From Hetaerina americana (lineage: Eukaryota; Arthropoda; Insecta; Odonata; Calopterygidae), in assembly GCA_022747635.1 (NCBI GenBank), contig JAKTNV010000014.1:12555110-12619109 (forward strand): a stretch of DNA of 64,000 bases. Reading direction: 5' to 3'. The position numbers and the translations under genes were made by a program. Of the stretch, positions 1-12,806 are shown one piece after another. How positions within the stretch are numbered: position 1 is the first letter of the stretch; each line of letters begins with the position of its first letter. The notes beneath the pieces are model-generated. The model was not told the DNA's origin. It worked only from the letters and a program-made list of their open reading frames with translations, and made no database searches.

Positions 1-57
1 TAGTTATAACGGGACCTAGGATAACTCCGCACACAAAAATTGTACCTGTATACTGTA

Positions 58-301
58 GGCCACGGTAGTCCAGGAGTAGAACGTTGGACTATTGACCGGA
101 GGGCCCGAATTCGATTCCCGGGCAAGCCACTCTGAGCCCTCGGCTCCACCCAAGCTATGCAATTCTTCTTGGGAATCCATAATCTGCACATGGCCCCCCT
201 ACATAGATGTGAGAATTTCACATGCCGTCGGACTTAATACTGGGTGAAATCTACCATCACCTACCAAACCGGCCTTTGGGTTAATTACTGTGTCTATAGT
301 T
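58..301 (+). repeat. tRNA-derived SINE, family 1, copy a
   Basis: The head has a tRNA-like A box (GGTAGTCCAGGAGTAGA) and a B box close to GGTTCGATTCC, within ATTCGATTCCCGGGC. The shared body (GGCCCCCCTAC..CTACCATCACCTACCAAACCGG) and the 3' motif GGGTTAATTACT follow. It is diverged from the best copy at 20964. Confidence 0.8.
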
Positions 302-1204
302 TATTGTGTTAAAACTACTAGGGAATTGATTAGTCCTCTATCCTTCCTATATTTTCTTTAGATTAACGCATTGATTTTATTCCAAGTGAGAAACTGAGTC
401 TGCATTTTCTTCGGAGTGATTTACAGTTGCACTACAAGTATTTACAAGTACGATATATACGTATCCATAAAATGAAAGAAAGGACATGTTTTTTATCTTA
501 TTCTTTCATTTGATGGATGGATAAAACTTCCACGAGGTGAAACTTGACCCTGCAAAGTTTATTAACATTTATGTTTCTTCCAGTTCCATAAATTTATATG
601 TTCCGGTGGTTTTCCTAATCAAAATATAAATATTCCTCCATTTTTTCCTAAATATGATCTAAAAATTTGCTAAAACCAGTTCCACGCGAGCGTCTTTTGT
701 GGATTTTCCTGGAATATTTGAGTGTGCCTTCAGTTCTTATATAAATTGGTGATGCTGGAGTAACTACATAGTTAAGGTTTAATTCACGTTGAATTCCAAA
801 GCCGCACACTGATTTTGATGTTGGGCGTGGTTGATGATGGATGAATCTACTCAATACCACAGGACACTCTGAACGTCATCTTGCAATGCCGCTCTCTCGA
901 TCTTGATTTCTTTCCCTGATTTCGGTTTCTTTTTAAGTGCGCAGTTGCTCTTCGAGTTGTTATGACTTAGGACAGGGGGTATCATATGTTTCGTAAACAT
1001 TACAGCGTATTCAACGACCAGCTGCGTGGTAAAGAGACAAAGGCCTTTTCATCTTAATAATTGTTGTTGCTTTTCCCGGAAGGAGGAGTGGAGACGCCCT
1101 CTCCAGCGCCCCACTTCCCCCTCCCTCCCTCACATCCCTCATCTTCCGCCCTCGGGGCCATGGCAGCCGAAAGAGCGTGGTGTCTTGGCGTTCAAGGCCA
1201 ACCC
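302..1204. other. Upstream flank of lipocalin A
   Basis: AT-rich sequence becomes GC-rich from about 1090. No gene or repeat is recognised. Confidence 0.5.
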
Positions 1205-1290
1205 ACCCACCCGCCGCTGGGCCTCCGCCTCCATTAGTATAAAGGCAGGGGTCATCTCACGGAAGGAGTCATCCGCACTCAAATTATCTC
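1205..1290 (+). promoter_or_regulatory. Core promoter of lipocalin A
   Basis: TATAAA at 1238-1243 lies 95 bp before the start codon. The block TCCGCCTCCATTAGTATAAA recurs almost unchanged before gene B, and GCACTCAAAT at 1276-1285 is also shared. Transcription probably begins about 25-35 bp after the TATA box. Confidence 0.7.
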
Positions 1291-1337
1291 GGTGGCAGGA
1301 ACCAACGGAATCCATCTTCGTACATCCCACTTGCATC

Positions 1338-1454
1338 ATGACCAAGCTCGTGTTCTCTCTTTTGGCGGCGGCTCTGGTCGTGGTTGGCGCCCAGGCGATC
1401 ATCAAAGAGCAGTGCTCATGGATCATAGGGAAACATCCATTCGACGAAGAAAGG
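1338..1454 (+). CDS. Lipocalin A exon 1 (signal peptide and first cysteine)
   Basis: This exon has 39 codons and ends in phase 0 at AGG|GTAAGG. It encodes the hydrophobic signal peptide (residues 1-20) and the mature N terminus with C26 and GKHPF, a block also found in gene B. Confidence 0.88.
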
Positions 1455-4400
1455 GTAAGGAGTGTCATTTAAGGATAAGCACTTTTAATTTCGTAACTTT
1501 TCATGGCGAGCCAATTTCCTCCGGCTGTTGGTAGTTCCTATGTCATTGTTTTCATGGAGTACTTCTTTGGCAACAGTATATGCATTAACTATCAGATAAT
1601 TGGATCAAATCAACTGAATTTTGCTCTCCATTTTTCCAATTGAAATTCATAAGGATATATCGATATCTTTGAAATTAATTTTTTCCTTGAAGTTTAAATT
1701 TACCTTTTCAATTATTCCATAGAGTTTTATGTGTTCCTTCGGTACGTTTGCAATCCAAAAAGTCATCTATGCACTAGACCTCATCAGTCACCACAGGCTT
1801 AGTGTGGCTGGTAGTCTTAAGGCACCGGCCACCAGCTAACAGAAGAGGAAGAAACGTGTACAGGGGAGCCTGGAATTAATCTTTCAATGTATCATCTATC
1901 TTTGGGTTGTGATCACGCACTGAGCAAGAGATAAAAAAATCTTTGAATTAATCCTTTCGACCGCATAGGTCTCTTTATTTTACGCGATGCTTTGTGTTCT
2001 TTTACGGCATTTTTTCACAAACTGGGCAAGTTTACTATGTTATTCACTTCTCGTATCAGTGTTTTCACGAATAGGTCCCAAATGATCACCCATAATCCAT
2101 ATGCCTAACCAAGGAGAATGGCAGGATTTTTATTTTACTTTATGACTGCTCTAATTTCAACTCTACGTACCACTAGTTCCATGGCATAAATGCTGATGTC
2201 TTCACAGCGGCATTGTATATGCACGTTGCACATTCAATGCATTTTTATCCTTTATTTCGGTCCGATGTGATGGCGCCGTCGAGGTGAATTTTTCCTTCAA
2301 CGCTCATTTTAACTCCTGGTGTGTTGAATTTTTTTCTTACTTAGGCAAGTGTGTTACCGTTCATAATTGAGTACTTATTTAATCTTGATACTATTTGCGA
2401 ATATGAGGTACAATGTTTGATAGTATTTTGCACCCAAAGAATCGTAATTTTTCTATCAATGTAGGTGTCGTCGGTGAGTAGTCTGGCACTGATTTTGTCT
2501 TAGAATTGATATCAATGATGAAGCACATGTGGAGCGAAAAGGGCCCTTGCCTGAGGGAGTCTAGATATTACTTACGCGTAGTTGGAAAATGGAGCATATA
2601 CCGCCATCCTTACTTCTGGGCCGGGAATAAATCCCTGAATCTGGTTAATTATTGGTTCATTTATTTCATACTCTACTAGTTTCATATTGACTTGGCATGT
2701 AGAGCGTTGCACTGAACGTACTATTCGACTACAGAAATATCTCTCCCGCTTTTCAGGATTTTTCCCGCGAGTTCGAAGCATCATGTGTAAAAGGTTCCCA
2801 GCGTCGCTCATGATTAATTTTGCCAATACAGTTACAGTTTGGTTGATGCAAAGTCGTGAATGTCAAAGAATATTGTTGCGTTTCTTGCGGGGATGTGTAT
2901 TACATTCTGTGGTACCTGAATGTTAGTCTGGCAAGCCTCTAATTACTCTGATATTTTTAATTACCCTGCTTAAAAATTGGGGTGACATTTATTCTCTTCC
3001 AGATCAAGGGAGCAATGCCCATAAGGAACTCGACTTGCCAAATATGCAGGGATTCAACGAAAGGTGCAACGTCATTAGCGAGCTCTTTGAGAATTCTCGA
3101 CGGTAGCTCTTCCGGTTCAGCACGTGCATGAGATTTAATGCGGAGTTTGTTGAATAACACCTTTAAGCTATTAGATAATATTATTCCCTCACGCATTAGG
3201 TACGAGGAGCCCTTCCGTTGGCATACTGAGGGTGGCTGTGTAAACTGTTAAGTGAAAATCTTCTAGGAGTTTCGCCTTTGTTTACTCTCCATCAGTCTTG
3301 ATTACTCCCTCAGTAATCAATCTTGAATTAGGATCCATTTGGGATTCAACAGACAAACATTGATCCTTTAATTCCTGGACTTTGGACATTCCTTCAAATA
3401 TTTTTATCAATAATATCGCACAAACCGCCGATTTTATCTTACCTATGAAATATTCAAGGGGCGGATTGAACTCTTAATTTATTCTGTTCTTTGTCTCAGG
3501 TCTTTTTACTGCACTTTATCAATGAATACCGAACATATATTAATGTTTTTTTAATTAGAGTTTTTATCTACTGTCTTACTGCTTTGCTGAATTCACCAGT
3601 ACACCATCATGGTGTGTTACTCCTGGGGTTTCCTTTAATAGGAATACCCCTGTCAACCGCAGGTGTCATAATAAATATTCTCTGTTTTAAGCGCCTTAAC
3701 GTTTATTTTCATAAAAAAGATTTGCATATTCCTCCTTGGAAACGTGGGATGAAAATCACAAGTATATCAAATCATTTGACATGATTTTGTTGGAATTGTA
3801 AACTATTGGTAAAAATATCTTATTGAGTATTCATTTTCACTGGTGGATTTAATCTTATAATACGGTTTCAACAATTCAATGCAATCATTACGTACCATTG
3901 AAATTCCACCATCATTACAGAAAATGTCACAATTATTTCCATCGATAGGGAAATGTAACTCATTTCACCAAATTCGCATACTGAGGTTTGATTCACCTAC
4001 ACACCCACAGCCTACTTACTGCCCTTCTAAAGTCTTTTCGGAGACTTCTTTGAAAACATTCCAGTCACATCTATTGCTCAAATGTTGCCCCAGGTTCCCT
4101 CCAGATATAGGACCTTTGGCTCATTGGATCCTTACGTTTTGCGTGGAAAGATATATGTATTTTAAACAAATGAAACAATCACTTCGATGGAACATTTTTT
4201 ATCGAGGCCAAATCTTAGTTAAGTTATTGCGTTATTTTCGGATGAGATCGTTTTATTGCGGAAAAAAAAGAACGCCAATCAGCTCGCTAAGAACCGGTTA
4301 TTTTATTTCGCGCATCAATTTGAATAAATTTCATTCACGAGCACGGGAACCATTAAATGAAAGTGCGCGTGGTTCATCGCTAATCTGTTGAATCAGCGAC

Positions 4401-7400
4401 CTAGGACAATGCGAAAGATTTGACCTCTTCCTTGAGTTGCGATGGCACGTAATTCCACGAGGGAACGTTCTTCTGGAATTGGAATTTTCACTTTCAATCC
4501 ACGAGTCAAATTTTCATACGCAAGGGAACAATTTTTGATGTGAATCTTTTGTGCAGTAATTAATAGCCGAATATTATAGGCTCATCAAGTGACAAGGCTG
4601 TTTTAAAAGAGACAATAACTAGACGTGTGAAATATTCGACGATGAATTCCCATTAAATCGTCTTCAGTCATTGCACTATTACTATTATATAATTTATGCT
4701 AATGTTAAAATCTCAAAAAGTTCAGCTATGTATTCATTATATTTTCAAAAAATATTTACTTTATACGAGGAAAATACCACTTATATTGAAATCTGACGCA
4801 ATTCATTTCAACTGAATAATTAGATCATAACATTGGTTAAACTCTGTGATGTTGACCCATAGTGGTGTTTACATTAAATGTGGTGGAAAAGGTTAAATTA
4901 TCGTCATCAGAACACAAGACCTACTTAAAATAGGAAATTCTGTATTATACGCAAGTATTGGGCATGCCGGGCGGAAAAAGTTGAAGCATCAAAAATTGGC
5001 AAGGGAGGAATATGCTAGGAGTGGATTTATCACTTTATATTTAGAAATAAGGGCCGGGGTATCAAAATATATTGAGGATCGCTGATCAGGATCGGGGTCC
5101 ACACACTCCATTAATCTCTGTTCTTGAACCCACTGAAAGGAACACCCTTTACCTCAGCTTTGCCATAGCCAATGTTTTCCGAACCCCTATTCCCCCTGAA
5201 AATAAGATAATTTAACAGGGGAGAACCTTTAATTCAACACAGGGAAGAGAATCCTTGTATTTGGGGTATTTTCCACGCGTAGTAGCTATTGATCATCACC
5301 TGTTTCTCCTGATGAGGTCACAACAGAACGCGTCTCATGGACAAAAAATTGAATCTGTACATTAGTTCCCTGGCATGGAACGGTTCAAATATTAGATACA
5401 TTAACCACTCGCGGTATCGCAAAATTCTTAATTACCGAACTTAATCGCTTACTATTTCTTTAATTACAGATATCCGGCTTGTGGCATGTAATTGCCGTTG
5501 CAAAGAACGCTCCGGAGCAAGAACCTAAAACTTGCGCTCAGTATAACGTCACTTATGACAAATCCAACGGCGACGAAAAATACATAGTGAAGTTTACAGC
5601 GCTAGACAAGGAAAAGAAGATGGTGTCATTCGAGGGAATCAGCAAGCCAAGAAAAAGTGACAGGCGGAGTATGTTCCTCGGTGTGATGAAGAAAACTGGT
5701 TCCGAGACTTATGACGGTAATATTCGCCATTTTTATTGTATAATCATAAGATATTCTGTCAATTGGCAAGTCCTGCACAACACAGTTGTCCCAACCTACT
5801 ATTCCTTCTTAACTTACTTTTCTTATCCTGCCTCTACCCTTTTTCGTCCCTCTACCCTTCTTTCAATACACCTAGTAAATAATATATAAATATATAAAAA
5901 TATATATATATATATATATATATAAAATAAATATAAATATTTAGTATATACCACATCTAATCTGACCACATACGTGTATACGGTTCAATATTCTATGCTC
6001 TCCAGGAAAATGTTCCATTCTCCCCAGCCTCGTTTAGCACTACCTCATCCCTTACTCTATCCACCCATTTTGCCTTCTCCAAACTCATATGCACCCTCAA
6101 TGCAATCCTGCCCTTCTCAAGACCGATGCTTCATAGCCTTAAATCAGAACACGTCGCATAACATTGATTGCCTACTATTTCAATTGCAGTTGAAGGTTGC
6201 TGCAAAATATGGAATTACTTTTGTCAAAGACTTCGTTTGACATGGATGTTGCTATTTTTATTTCTATCCTCTCAGCAATTCCTTTTTTAGCATGCTCCCC
6301 AGCTAAGTACACCTTTTAACTTGTTCCAATTTTCCTTCATACGACATGACGTGCATGTCCTTTCTTCCATTTTGTCTCCTCGATTAACCTTTCCCGAGAA
6401 TTTATTTTCATCTCATATTCTTTAATTTCTCTTTTCATTATTGATAGAATTGAGCTCTTACGGGTAGTAGTATTGAATAAATGAAAAACTCCAATAGCCG
6501 TAAACAGTTTACCTTTCAAAACAATGTACAAATGTGATTAGTTGGCTAACGCCACGAGTAAAAGAATGGGGGTAAGTGATAAATAAGGAAAGAGATAAGA
6601 AAGGTGATTACGAATACTTTGTGGCCGAAATACGCGTATTCGTATTCACCTTTCTTATCCCGTTGTTTTGAAAGGTAAACTGTTTACGGCTATGGGATTT
6701 TTTCATTTATTCTCTTTTCATTAATGCCATCAATATTTGAAGCTACTTCGGTAGGCAACACCACACCAGTAAATATTGGACGCAATTCATTATTAATATT
6801 ACTTCTATCCCTTCTAAAATTCATTATAAGTACTAGCGTCACGAGGGTCAAGTTACGAAATTAAATGTATCACAATTTCGTCCAATCGCTACGATATTAT
6901 ATAACTATTGGTGTATTCAATGGCGATCATATGAGTAAATGGCGCATTTAAAAGAGAATGAAGAGTTTTTAACATTGTGAGATGCGCTCAACAAACTCAA
7001 TTAAAAATTTTTCCGTCGAGAAATTCGGTCAAGCCAGTGCAAGTTGGCATAGAAGATATTGAAAACTTAAAACATATTGAAGAAAATAGAATAAGCACCT
7101 AATGTGCTAATTATTGCGCTCATGCTGAATCAAGCTCTACTCAACCGACAGCTGAAATAAATACAGGCAAAAGTCATCTAATTTTTAAAAATTGCAAACA
7201 AATTAATTCTATCATAAGAAAAATACGTTTTAAATGAAAGTTATGCTAGCATTCATGAAATATCTTGAATTTTATCATTTGACCGAGAGGTCATGTCACA
7301 GTATGCATTCATTGTATAAAAAATTCAATGCTAAAATCGTATAAAATAATGATCGCACGAATCTATGTCTGAGCTGAATGCATAGTGTCTTCTCATTTCA

Positions 7401-7778
7401 TTTGAAACTCTCAAATCCATCCCCATCTCTCATGGCCTGACTTCATCTCCTTCCTCTCATAAACGAAGAGTAATACCTCCGCCAATGACACTCCTGTGCA
7501 AGAGCTTACTCATGTTCTCATTTTTCCTTTCCCATTCAGGTATATATAATGAAGCCATCGTTGCCACCGACTACGACACCTACGCCGTCTACGTAGGGTG
7601 CAAGCCCATCTTCGACTCTACCACCAATGAGTTCGGACGCCGATTTGTGGCTGCCGTACTCTCCCGCCGGCCAACGCTGAATGAGGACATTAAGAACACT
7701 TTGATAAACGTACTTAGCGGATACGACATCGAGCCAACCAACTTTAAGACTGTGGAACATGTAGACTGTCCTCAATAA
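1338..7778 (+). CDS. Lipocalin gene A, secreted, three coding exons
   Basis: The CDS joins 1338-1454, 5470-5716 and 7540-7778 (603 nt, 200 residues). Residues 1-20 form a signal peptide ending in GAQA. The lipocalin signature GLWH sits at residues 42-45 and the second signature, TDYDTYA, at 131-137. Cysteines at 26, 61, 142 and 198 fit the two disulfides usual in insect lipocalins, and NVT at 65 is an N-glycosylation sequon. Lipocalins are secreted eight-stranded barrels that bind small hydrophobic ligands such as pigments, lipids or odorants; the ligand here is unknown. Junctions are AGG|GTAAGG, TTACAG|ATA, GACG|GTAATA and TTCAG|GTA, in phases 0 and 1. The start is the first ATG after the TATA box at 1238. 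Length and exon pattern match gene B 10 kb downstream, so this is a tandem duplication. Family membership is secure; subfamily (apolipoprotein D, bilin-binding or crustacyanin-like) is not. Confidence 0.9.
2957..3196 (-). pseudogene. CR1/Jockey-like reverse transcriptase fragment
   Basis: In the - frame the peptide contains LPSRILKELANDVAPF and, further on, WKRINVTPIFKQGN. This is the fingers region of non-LTR reverse transcriptases (consensus like P..LK..A..IAP....W....V.PIFKKGD). Only about 50 codons of homology remain, inside intron 1 of lipocalin A. No other part of the element is visible next to it. Confidence 0.65.
5470..5716 (+). CDS. Lipocalin A exon 2 (GxW motif, front of barrel)
   Basis: The acceptor is TTAATTACAG|ATATCC and the donor GACG|GTAATA. 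The exon holds 82 codons plus one base. It carries GLWH (42-45), C61, the NVT sequon and the strand-rich middle of the barrel. It has the same length and phases as gene B exon 2. Confidence 0.88.
5884..5925. repeat. (TA)n-rich microsatellite
   Basis: TA dinucleotides interrupted by AAA, at the start of intron 2 of lipocalin A. Confidence 0.9.
6428..6716. repeat. Nested foldback repeat
   Basis: The outer inverted arms 6475-6524 and 6661-6711 share GCCGTAAACAGTTTACCTTT. The inner arms 6594-6617 and 6636-6659 share GATAAGAAAGGTGA..ACGAATAC. Two nested hairpins in intron 2 of lipocalin A suggest a small non-autonomous foldback element. No coding sequence. Confidence 0.65.
7540..7778 (+). CDS. 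Lipocalin A exon 3 (TDY motif, C terminus)
   Basis: The acceptor is CCCATTCAG|GTATAT. The exon encodes residues 122-200 with TDYDTYA, C142 and the helix-like segment that follows the barrel. It ends in C198-P-Q and TAA. An AATAAA at 7774-7779 overlaps the stop codon, and another lies near 7911. Confidence 0.9.
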
Positions 7779-8028
7779 AGGCGAGACGACTATATTTTTT
7801 TGAAATTGAGAGGCCTAACATAAAATAAGACCTACGAAATTTAGAACAAATGTGTGGAGACATGATTTTGGCAAAATTTTTTTATCCAATTTTGTTTACT
7901 GTAGAAAATTTAAATAAATATATAAAAAGCATAATGAATTATGAGTTTGTTATTTATGCACCATTTAGGTGCCTAAGTGTAGGAATCAACATTAATGTGA
8001 TATATATATATAGAAAAAATATAATATA

Positions 8029-8033
<5 letters not shown>

Positions 8034-8083
<50 letters not shown>
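8034..8083. repeat. (TA)n microsatellite
   Basis: About 50 bp of TA repeats lie directly beside the 3' end of the SINE at 8095-8353. Confidence 0.9.
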
Positions 8084-8086
<3 letters not shown>

Positions 8087-8094
8087 AACCATAC

Positions 8095-8353
8095 ACACAG
8101 TAATTAATCCAAAGATCGGTTTGATAAGTTAGGATAGAGTTCATCCATTATTAAGCCAGACTTCCAGTGAAATCCGCACATCAGGGTAGGGGAGCCTGTG
8201 ACTTTCCCTGTTCCAGATATGGTTTCCCAGGATGACCTGGCACCCAAAATCACACAGCTAAATTGGAGGTGAGTGTCTCCAGAGAGGCTTGCGCAAGAAT
8301 CGAACCTGGGCCCTCCGGTCAATAGCCCTGCGCTCTACCCCTGGACTACTGCG
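8095..8353 (-). repeat. tRNA-derived SINE, family 1, copy b
   Basis: The reverse orientation copy has its tRNA-like head at about 8353-8280 (complement of TCGAACCTGGGCCCTCCGG and GCTCTACCCCTGGACTA) and its 3' tail at the (TA)n tract. It is moderately diverged. Confidence 0.8.
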
Positions 8354-8379
8354 TATTAAATGTAATTATTGGAGGCTTT

Positions 8380-8660
8380 TTAGATGTGGGAATCGAGAAA
8401 AATGGATAAAATAAAGTAGACGGAAAGGTAAACAAATGACGAACTTCTAGGTACGGTAGAGGAAGTGAAACAGTTGCTGCGAGAAATTTGAACAAGGCAG
8501 TACAAATGGATGCAGGGGATACTGAGAGGTAATGATGATAGACTGAAGGTAATAGAGGGGAGAAAGCAAAGTTAAGGGAGGAAAAGAATTGGCATTTTGG
8601 ATGGAATTGAGGGGCGTAGAAAGTATGCAGAGCTAAAGAATGAGTTATTGCAATATGCAT
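8380..8660 (+). pseudogene. Decayed non-LTR 3' end
   Basis: Purine-rich sequence with GAAAGTATGCAGAGCTAAAGAA resembles the LINE 3' region near 34690 (GAAAGTACTCAGAGATGAAG). It also shares CAGGGGATACTG with 16390. It does not encode a usable protein. Confidence 0.35.
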
Positions 8661-11600
8661 TACGGGGTTTAAGGATAGTTTGTGTTATGTTAGCCAGGGT
8701 TAGGAATACAATAGTGTTAAGTGCCGAGGTTCATTCAAAACCTACCCTAAGCTAGTAGACAACTAAAAATAATAATATTCCAGGACTGGTATAAGAATGG
8801 ACGCCTCAGTCCCAGCAAGCAGTCCCGTGACCGGTGTAGGTATTTTATCGTGAGCTCTTAAGTTGAGAATAAATTTTTGAAGAGAATATTTTGGTAATTT
8901 CAGCCTACTTCCAACGCCATCCGGTAATTTATTGATTAAATTAATCAACGATAGAGAGCATGACAATATTCACATCGAATTTGTCATTTTTTATGAATGC
9001 AACCATTTTTTTTATTTTCGAGCTACGGAACCTTCAACTGAGAATGCCGATTACCCTCGACATTCGAAATCAATGACCCAGAGTAATGCTGAAATATGTT
9101 TGTGTATAAACTTCTTCTCAGTCGTTGTAATCGCATGGTATGCTGTTATGATAATTTTCGATTACAATCCAGGAACCAAAAGTTGCGCCTCGACATTTAA
9201 AAGGTAACAATTTCCATCGTAGTTTGGGTAATACATTTGAGAGCTGAATTCTACCAATCATTCAGATGTCAACGTTTTCCATACCTGAGAAGCAAATATA
9301 ATGCTACCTATTTCGTGTTATCATGAGATTTCAAGAACCCCATTTTATTATATTTTTTATCATTCTATATTTACACTTAATGAATTCATCAAATAGACGT
9401 CGCGGAAGCCTTAGGATTATATTTACACTTAAGTTGACATTCTCCAACTACACTGTATAATTCGAACAATCACATAAAATTGATATGTGTTTTAGATTGT
9501 TAACATAACTTTTACTGAAATGCTGACATGAGTCATTAAAGACAAATAAATAAGTCATATACAACATAACAGTTACGTAACTATAATAAAATTAAGATAA
9601 CAGAAAAGAGGTTTTATCACAGGCGTTCCTTAAGTGGTTACGTACATTTTCTTTAGAGGTGTTTCGGAAAAATCATATGTACATTTGTCTTGGTGAAATA
9701 ATATCGAAAAACTGAGGGCACATGTGGAAGGGCATATGATAACTTTAACTCACTTAATTTTGCAACCTTTTTCTTCTCACGCATTTTTTTGATATCTACA
9801 CTTTTAATTTCGCTGAGTTCCATTTTAAATATTCTGAAGTTGTGCCCAAACAGAAAATTTGGAATTGAAGGGATCACTTTTCACAATCCTTAGGCCCCCC
9901 CTTTTTATATCCCTTCCCAATGCATCGGGAAAATTTTGGTCGAATTACAATTAATTACAAATTAATTAGCTTACACCCATACGTTATGTTCTTTAGCGTA
10001 ACATTTCCTCTGCCTTTCCTATCCTCCTCGTAACTTTTCCTCCTGCCTGAAATTTACGCAAGTTCAACGGTAAAGCGATAAAAAAGTTTTTCCAAAAATC
10101 ATTAAAAAATAATATTGCAAACTATGACGAGAAATTTGGACGGGATGTTAGAAAAGATGGTTAGTTCCCTATTACATTTTAGAAATTGTATTTCTTAATT
10201 GAAAGTCATAAAATCCAGGGTGTTCAGTCTATATTTTACTCCGTGGATCCTAAAATTCGGGCTTTGAAACATTTGAACTTTAGACTATGACATAATTATT
10301 TGTACTATCTTAATTTAAATATTTTCTGCGAAACAATGTAAACATTACGATCGAGTGGTTTCTCGCGTAGTTTAGGATATTGTTAAAGCCTAGTGTTCTA
10401 CCAAAGGGCAGATTGTCGAGAGACAAAATGTGCTCGATGCGTATCAACACGCAGTGTGACATAATGATGCACTGCGGTTTCCTGTGAGCCAGACCTTTGT
10501 GGTAAACCGCAAACAGCTGAGGGGCTAGGATTTGAATGGGAATGAGGAGCACCATAGGAATTACGAAGGGAGGGCTTTGAAGGTGATCTCCACCCTCCAT
10601 ATGAACGCCAGCCATTCAGTTGATTACTACGGCACTGTGAAGGATGAAAATGAGATATTTGGTGAGACACTTCTTCAAACAAACGAGTCTGCATTTACCG
10701 TGGCAATCTAAGCTAACCGACATCATGGAATTACGTGAGAAGTGGGGAGAGTGCTTCTTATTTTCCTAAATTTTACGGGAAAGAAAAGGAGACCACTAAT
10801 ATAGGTCAGTTACTGGAAGATTTTCCACAGTTAATCCCATGACAGAAACGCTCTATAATCCATTAATAAACGAATCGAAGGGTGCACTCTGTTTAGGTTT
10901 GTAAAAAATTGATTTGGAGGGAAATATGGTTATTTGGAAGAGGGTCCAATCCAATGGCATGGATGACAGAAATCATAAAGTTTCTCACATGGTTACAGGA
11001 ATACACTGATCGTATATGCACTTGTGTGTGTACCAAAGACTAAGGATAGAATCTGATATTATTTACGCCAATTCTGTTTAATATAAAATGCAATCGAAAT
11101 ATTAGTTAATAAAGAATTGTTAGTTGAAAAATGCTTACTAGCCAAATAGTCTGCAAATTACTTCCATTAACTTCAAAAACAAACGGAAAGGAATAATACA
11201 CGTAGAATGCACGAACATAATATTGATAGCTCGGATATGCTCAACACGATAACTCATCATTTCTTTAATTACAAATGTATAGCGTCTTGCATCTAATACT
11301 CTACACAAGAAACCATCCGGACTTGCACCAAGTAAAATCAAATGATAATGAGATCTACATAGATCTTGCTGCGATTAGGATTGCGGTTTACACTTTGTGT
11401 AGAATGAATTATAAAAGCCATATAAAACACAAGCGCCAATCATGTATTCATTATTATCTGCGCTTACGCTCACCTTTATATGCGCTCTTAAATTTAGGAC
11501 TTAAGTGGATACGGGTGAAATTGTCTTGACCCTGGAGTTGTTAAGATCTTTAGATGCCAACCTTATGAGCCGAATGCAAGAACATTGCTTGGGTCGCGGG

Positions 11601-12559
11601 ATAAGCGGCCCAAATGTTATTACATGTGGCCCAGGACTCCCTCCCCTTAAAAAGGATTATTTGAGATTTTCTCCAGAAATTTAAGTCCCTTCGTTCCTGC
11701 AACGGCAAAGTGAACACTCATCATGATGACATGTCAAACAAGGGTTCTGTTTGCTAGCCATTAGGTGTCCTCTTCTGAGGATTTTATGTCACTTTCTCGG
11801 TCAAACACGCCTTCTGTTTGCATGCCATTAGGTGTCTTCTCCTGAGGATTTCATGTCACTTTCTCGATGGACCTTTATTTACTCCCTTCAGTAAGGCAAA
11901 TGTGTACCCCAAAGGACGGGTCTTTTTCTGCCTATTTTGCCCCCTTGGCAGTAGCATCCATTTATTTTATGACATCAGTGACCTCTAATTTAAGGATCGA
12001 TGGTGATTTTCAACACATTTACATAAAATTTGAATATATGATTTAAACTGTACTCCCCATGGACTACGACCTTGGCGTGGTGGAAGGATCTGCGTGTTCC
12101 GATCAACCCTGGGGCTTGACTGCCACCCCCCTCACCTCATTAACAACTGCTTCTGGTAAGGGCACTCTTGTCAGATAGGTCGAATGGTAGAAATCAGACG
12201 AACGATAGGTCATGCAGTGTTGGTGCCTCAGTAAGCTGGTTTCAATGGCGTCTAATCTCAGTGGGGCAACAATTTAAGTGACGGCGTCATTTAACATACA
12301 ATGACGAAGAATATGAATTTACAACATTGAAATAACTGACGAAAATTGAATATTGCAAATTTGATATTTCAATTGAAAAAGTACGTGGGAACTGCTTATT
12401 AATCTGTAAGCCGCTCAGGAACAAGGGATGGGTGGGCCACAAGCCATTAGAAGAATTTGCAAATTAATCATTAAATTGCGAACAAGTAAGAAAATATAAA
12501 ACCGTCTATTGATGAATTCTATGGTTTACGGTTCAACTTGATGGAACTTTATGACGAAA
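8661..12559. other. Intergenic AT-rich DNA between lipocalins A and B
   Basis: No gene is recognised. The only structure I can support is the 67-bp tandem duplication at 11733-11866; short open frames look random. Confidence 0.5.
11733..11866. repeat. Two-copy 67-bp tandem duplication
   Basis: Units 11733-11799 and 11800-11866 share GTCAAACA, TTCTGTTTGC, GCCATTAGGTGTC and TGTCACTTTCTCG, with a few substitutions. Confidence 0.8.
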
Positions 12560-12632
12560 AGTGAATGATAATAGCTTTGTAAGTTCCACTGATTTTTATT
12601 TTTTAAATGACCGGTTTCGTAAAATAAGTGAC

Positions 12633-12664
12633 CTGATAATGTCGACTATTCGACGAAACCGGTC
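12633..12664 (+). ncRNA. Hammerhead-ribozyme-like motif 1
   Basis: CTGATAA (12633-12639), one T, a hairpin GTCGA-CTAT-TCGAC (12641-12654), then GAAACCGGTC (12655-12664) ending in the GTC cleavage triplet. The core differs from the hammerhead consensus CTGANGA at one conserved position (A for G8) and has an extra T before stem II, so activity is doubtful. Confidence 0.4.
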
Positions 12665-12774
12665 GTTTTTAAAATAAACTTCAGTGGAAATTACGAAGTT
12701 ATTATCATTGATAGTAACTTCGTAAGTTCCACTGCTTTTATCTAAAAAACGACTGGTTTCGTAAAATAAGTGAG

Positions 12775-12806
12775 CTGATAATGCCGACTATTCGAAGAAA
12801 GCGGTC
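12775..12806 (+). ncRNA. Hammerhead-ribozyme-like motif 2, decayed
   Basis: It has the same layout as the motif at 12633: CTGATAA, T, an imperfect hairpin GCCGA-CTAT-TCGAA, and GAAAGCGGTC. The stem mismatch and the C-to-G change next to GAAA suggest further decay. Confidence 0.3.

Noticed and set aside
1026..1472. 148-codon frame running through the lipocalin A promoter and exon 1
   Set aside because: It merges untranslated promoter sequence with exon 1; the TATA box at 1238 and the signal peptide set the start at 1338.
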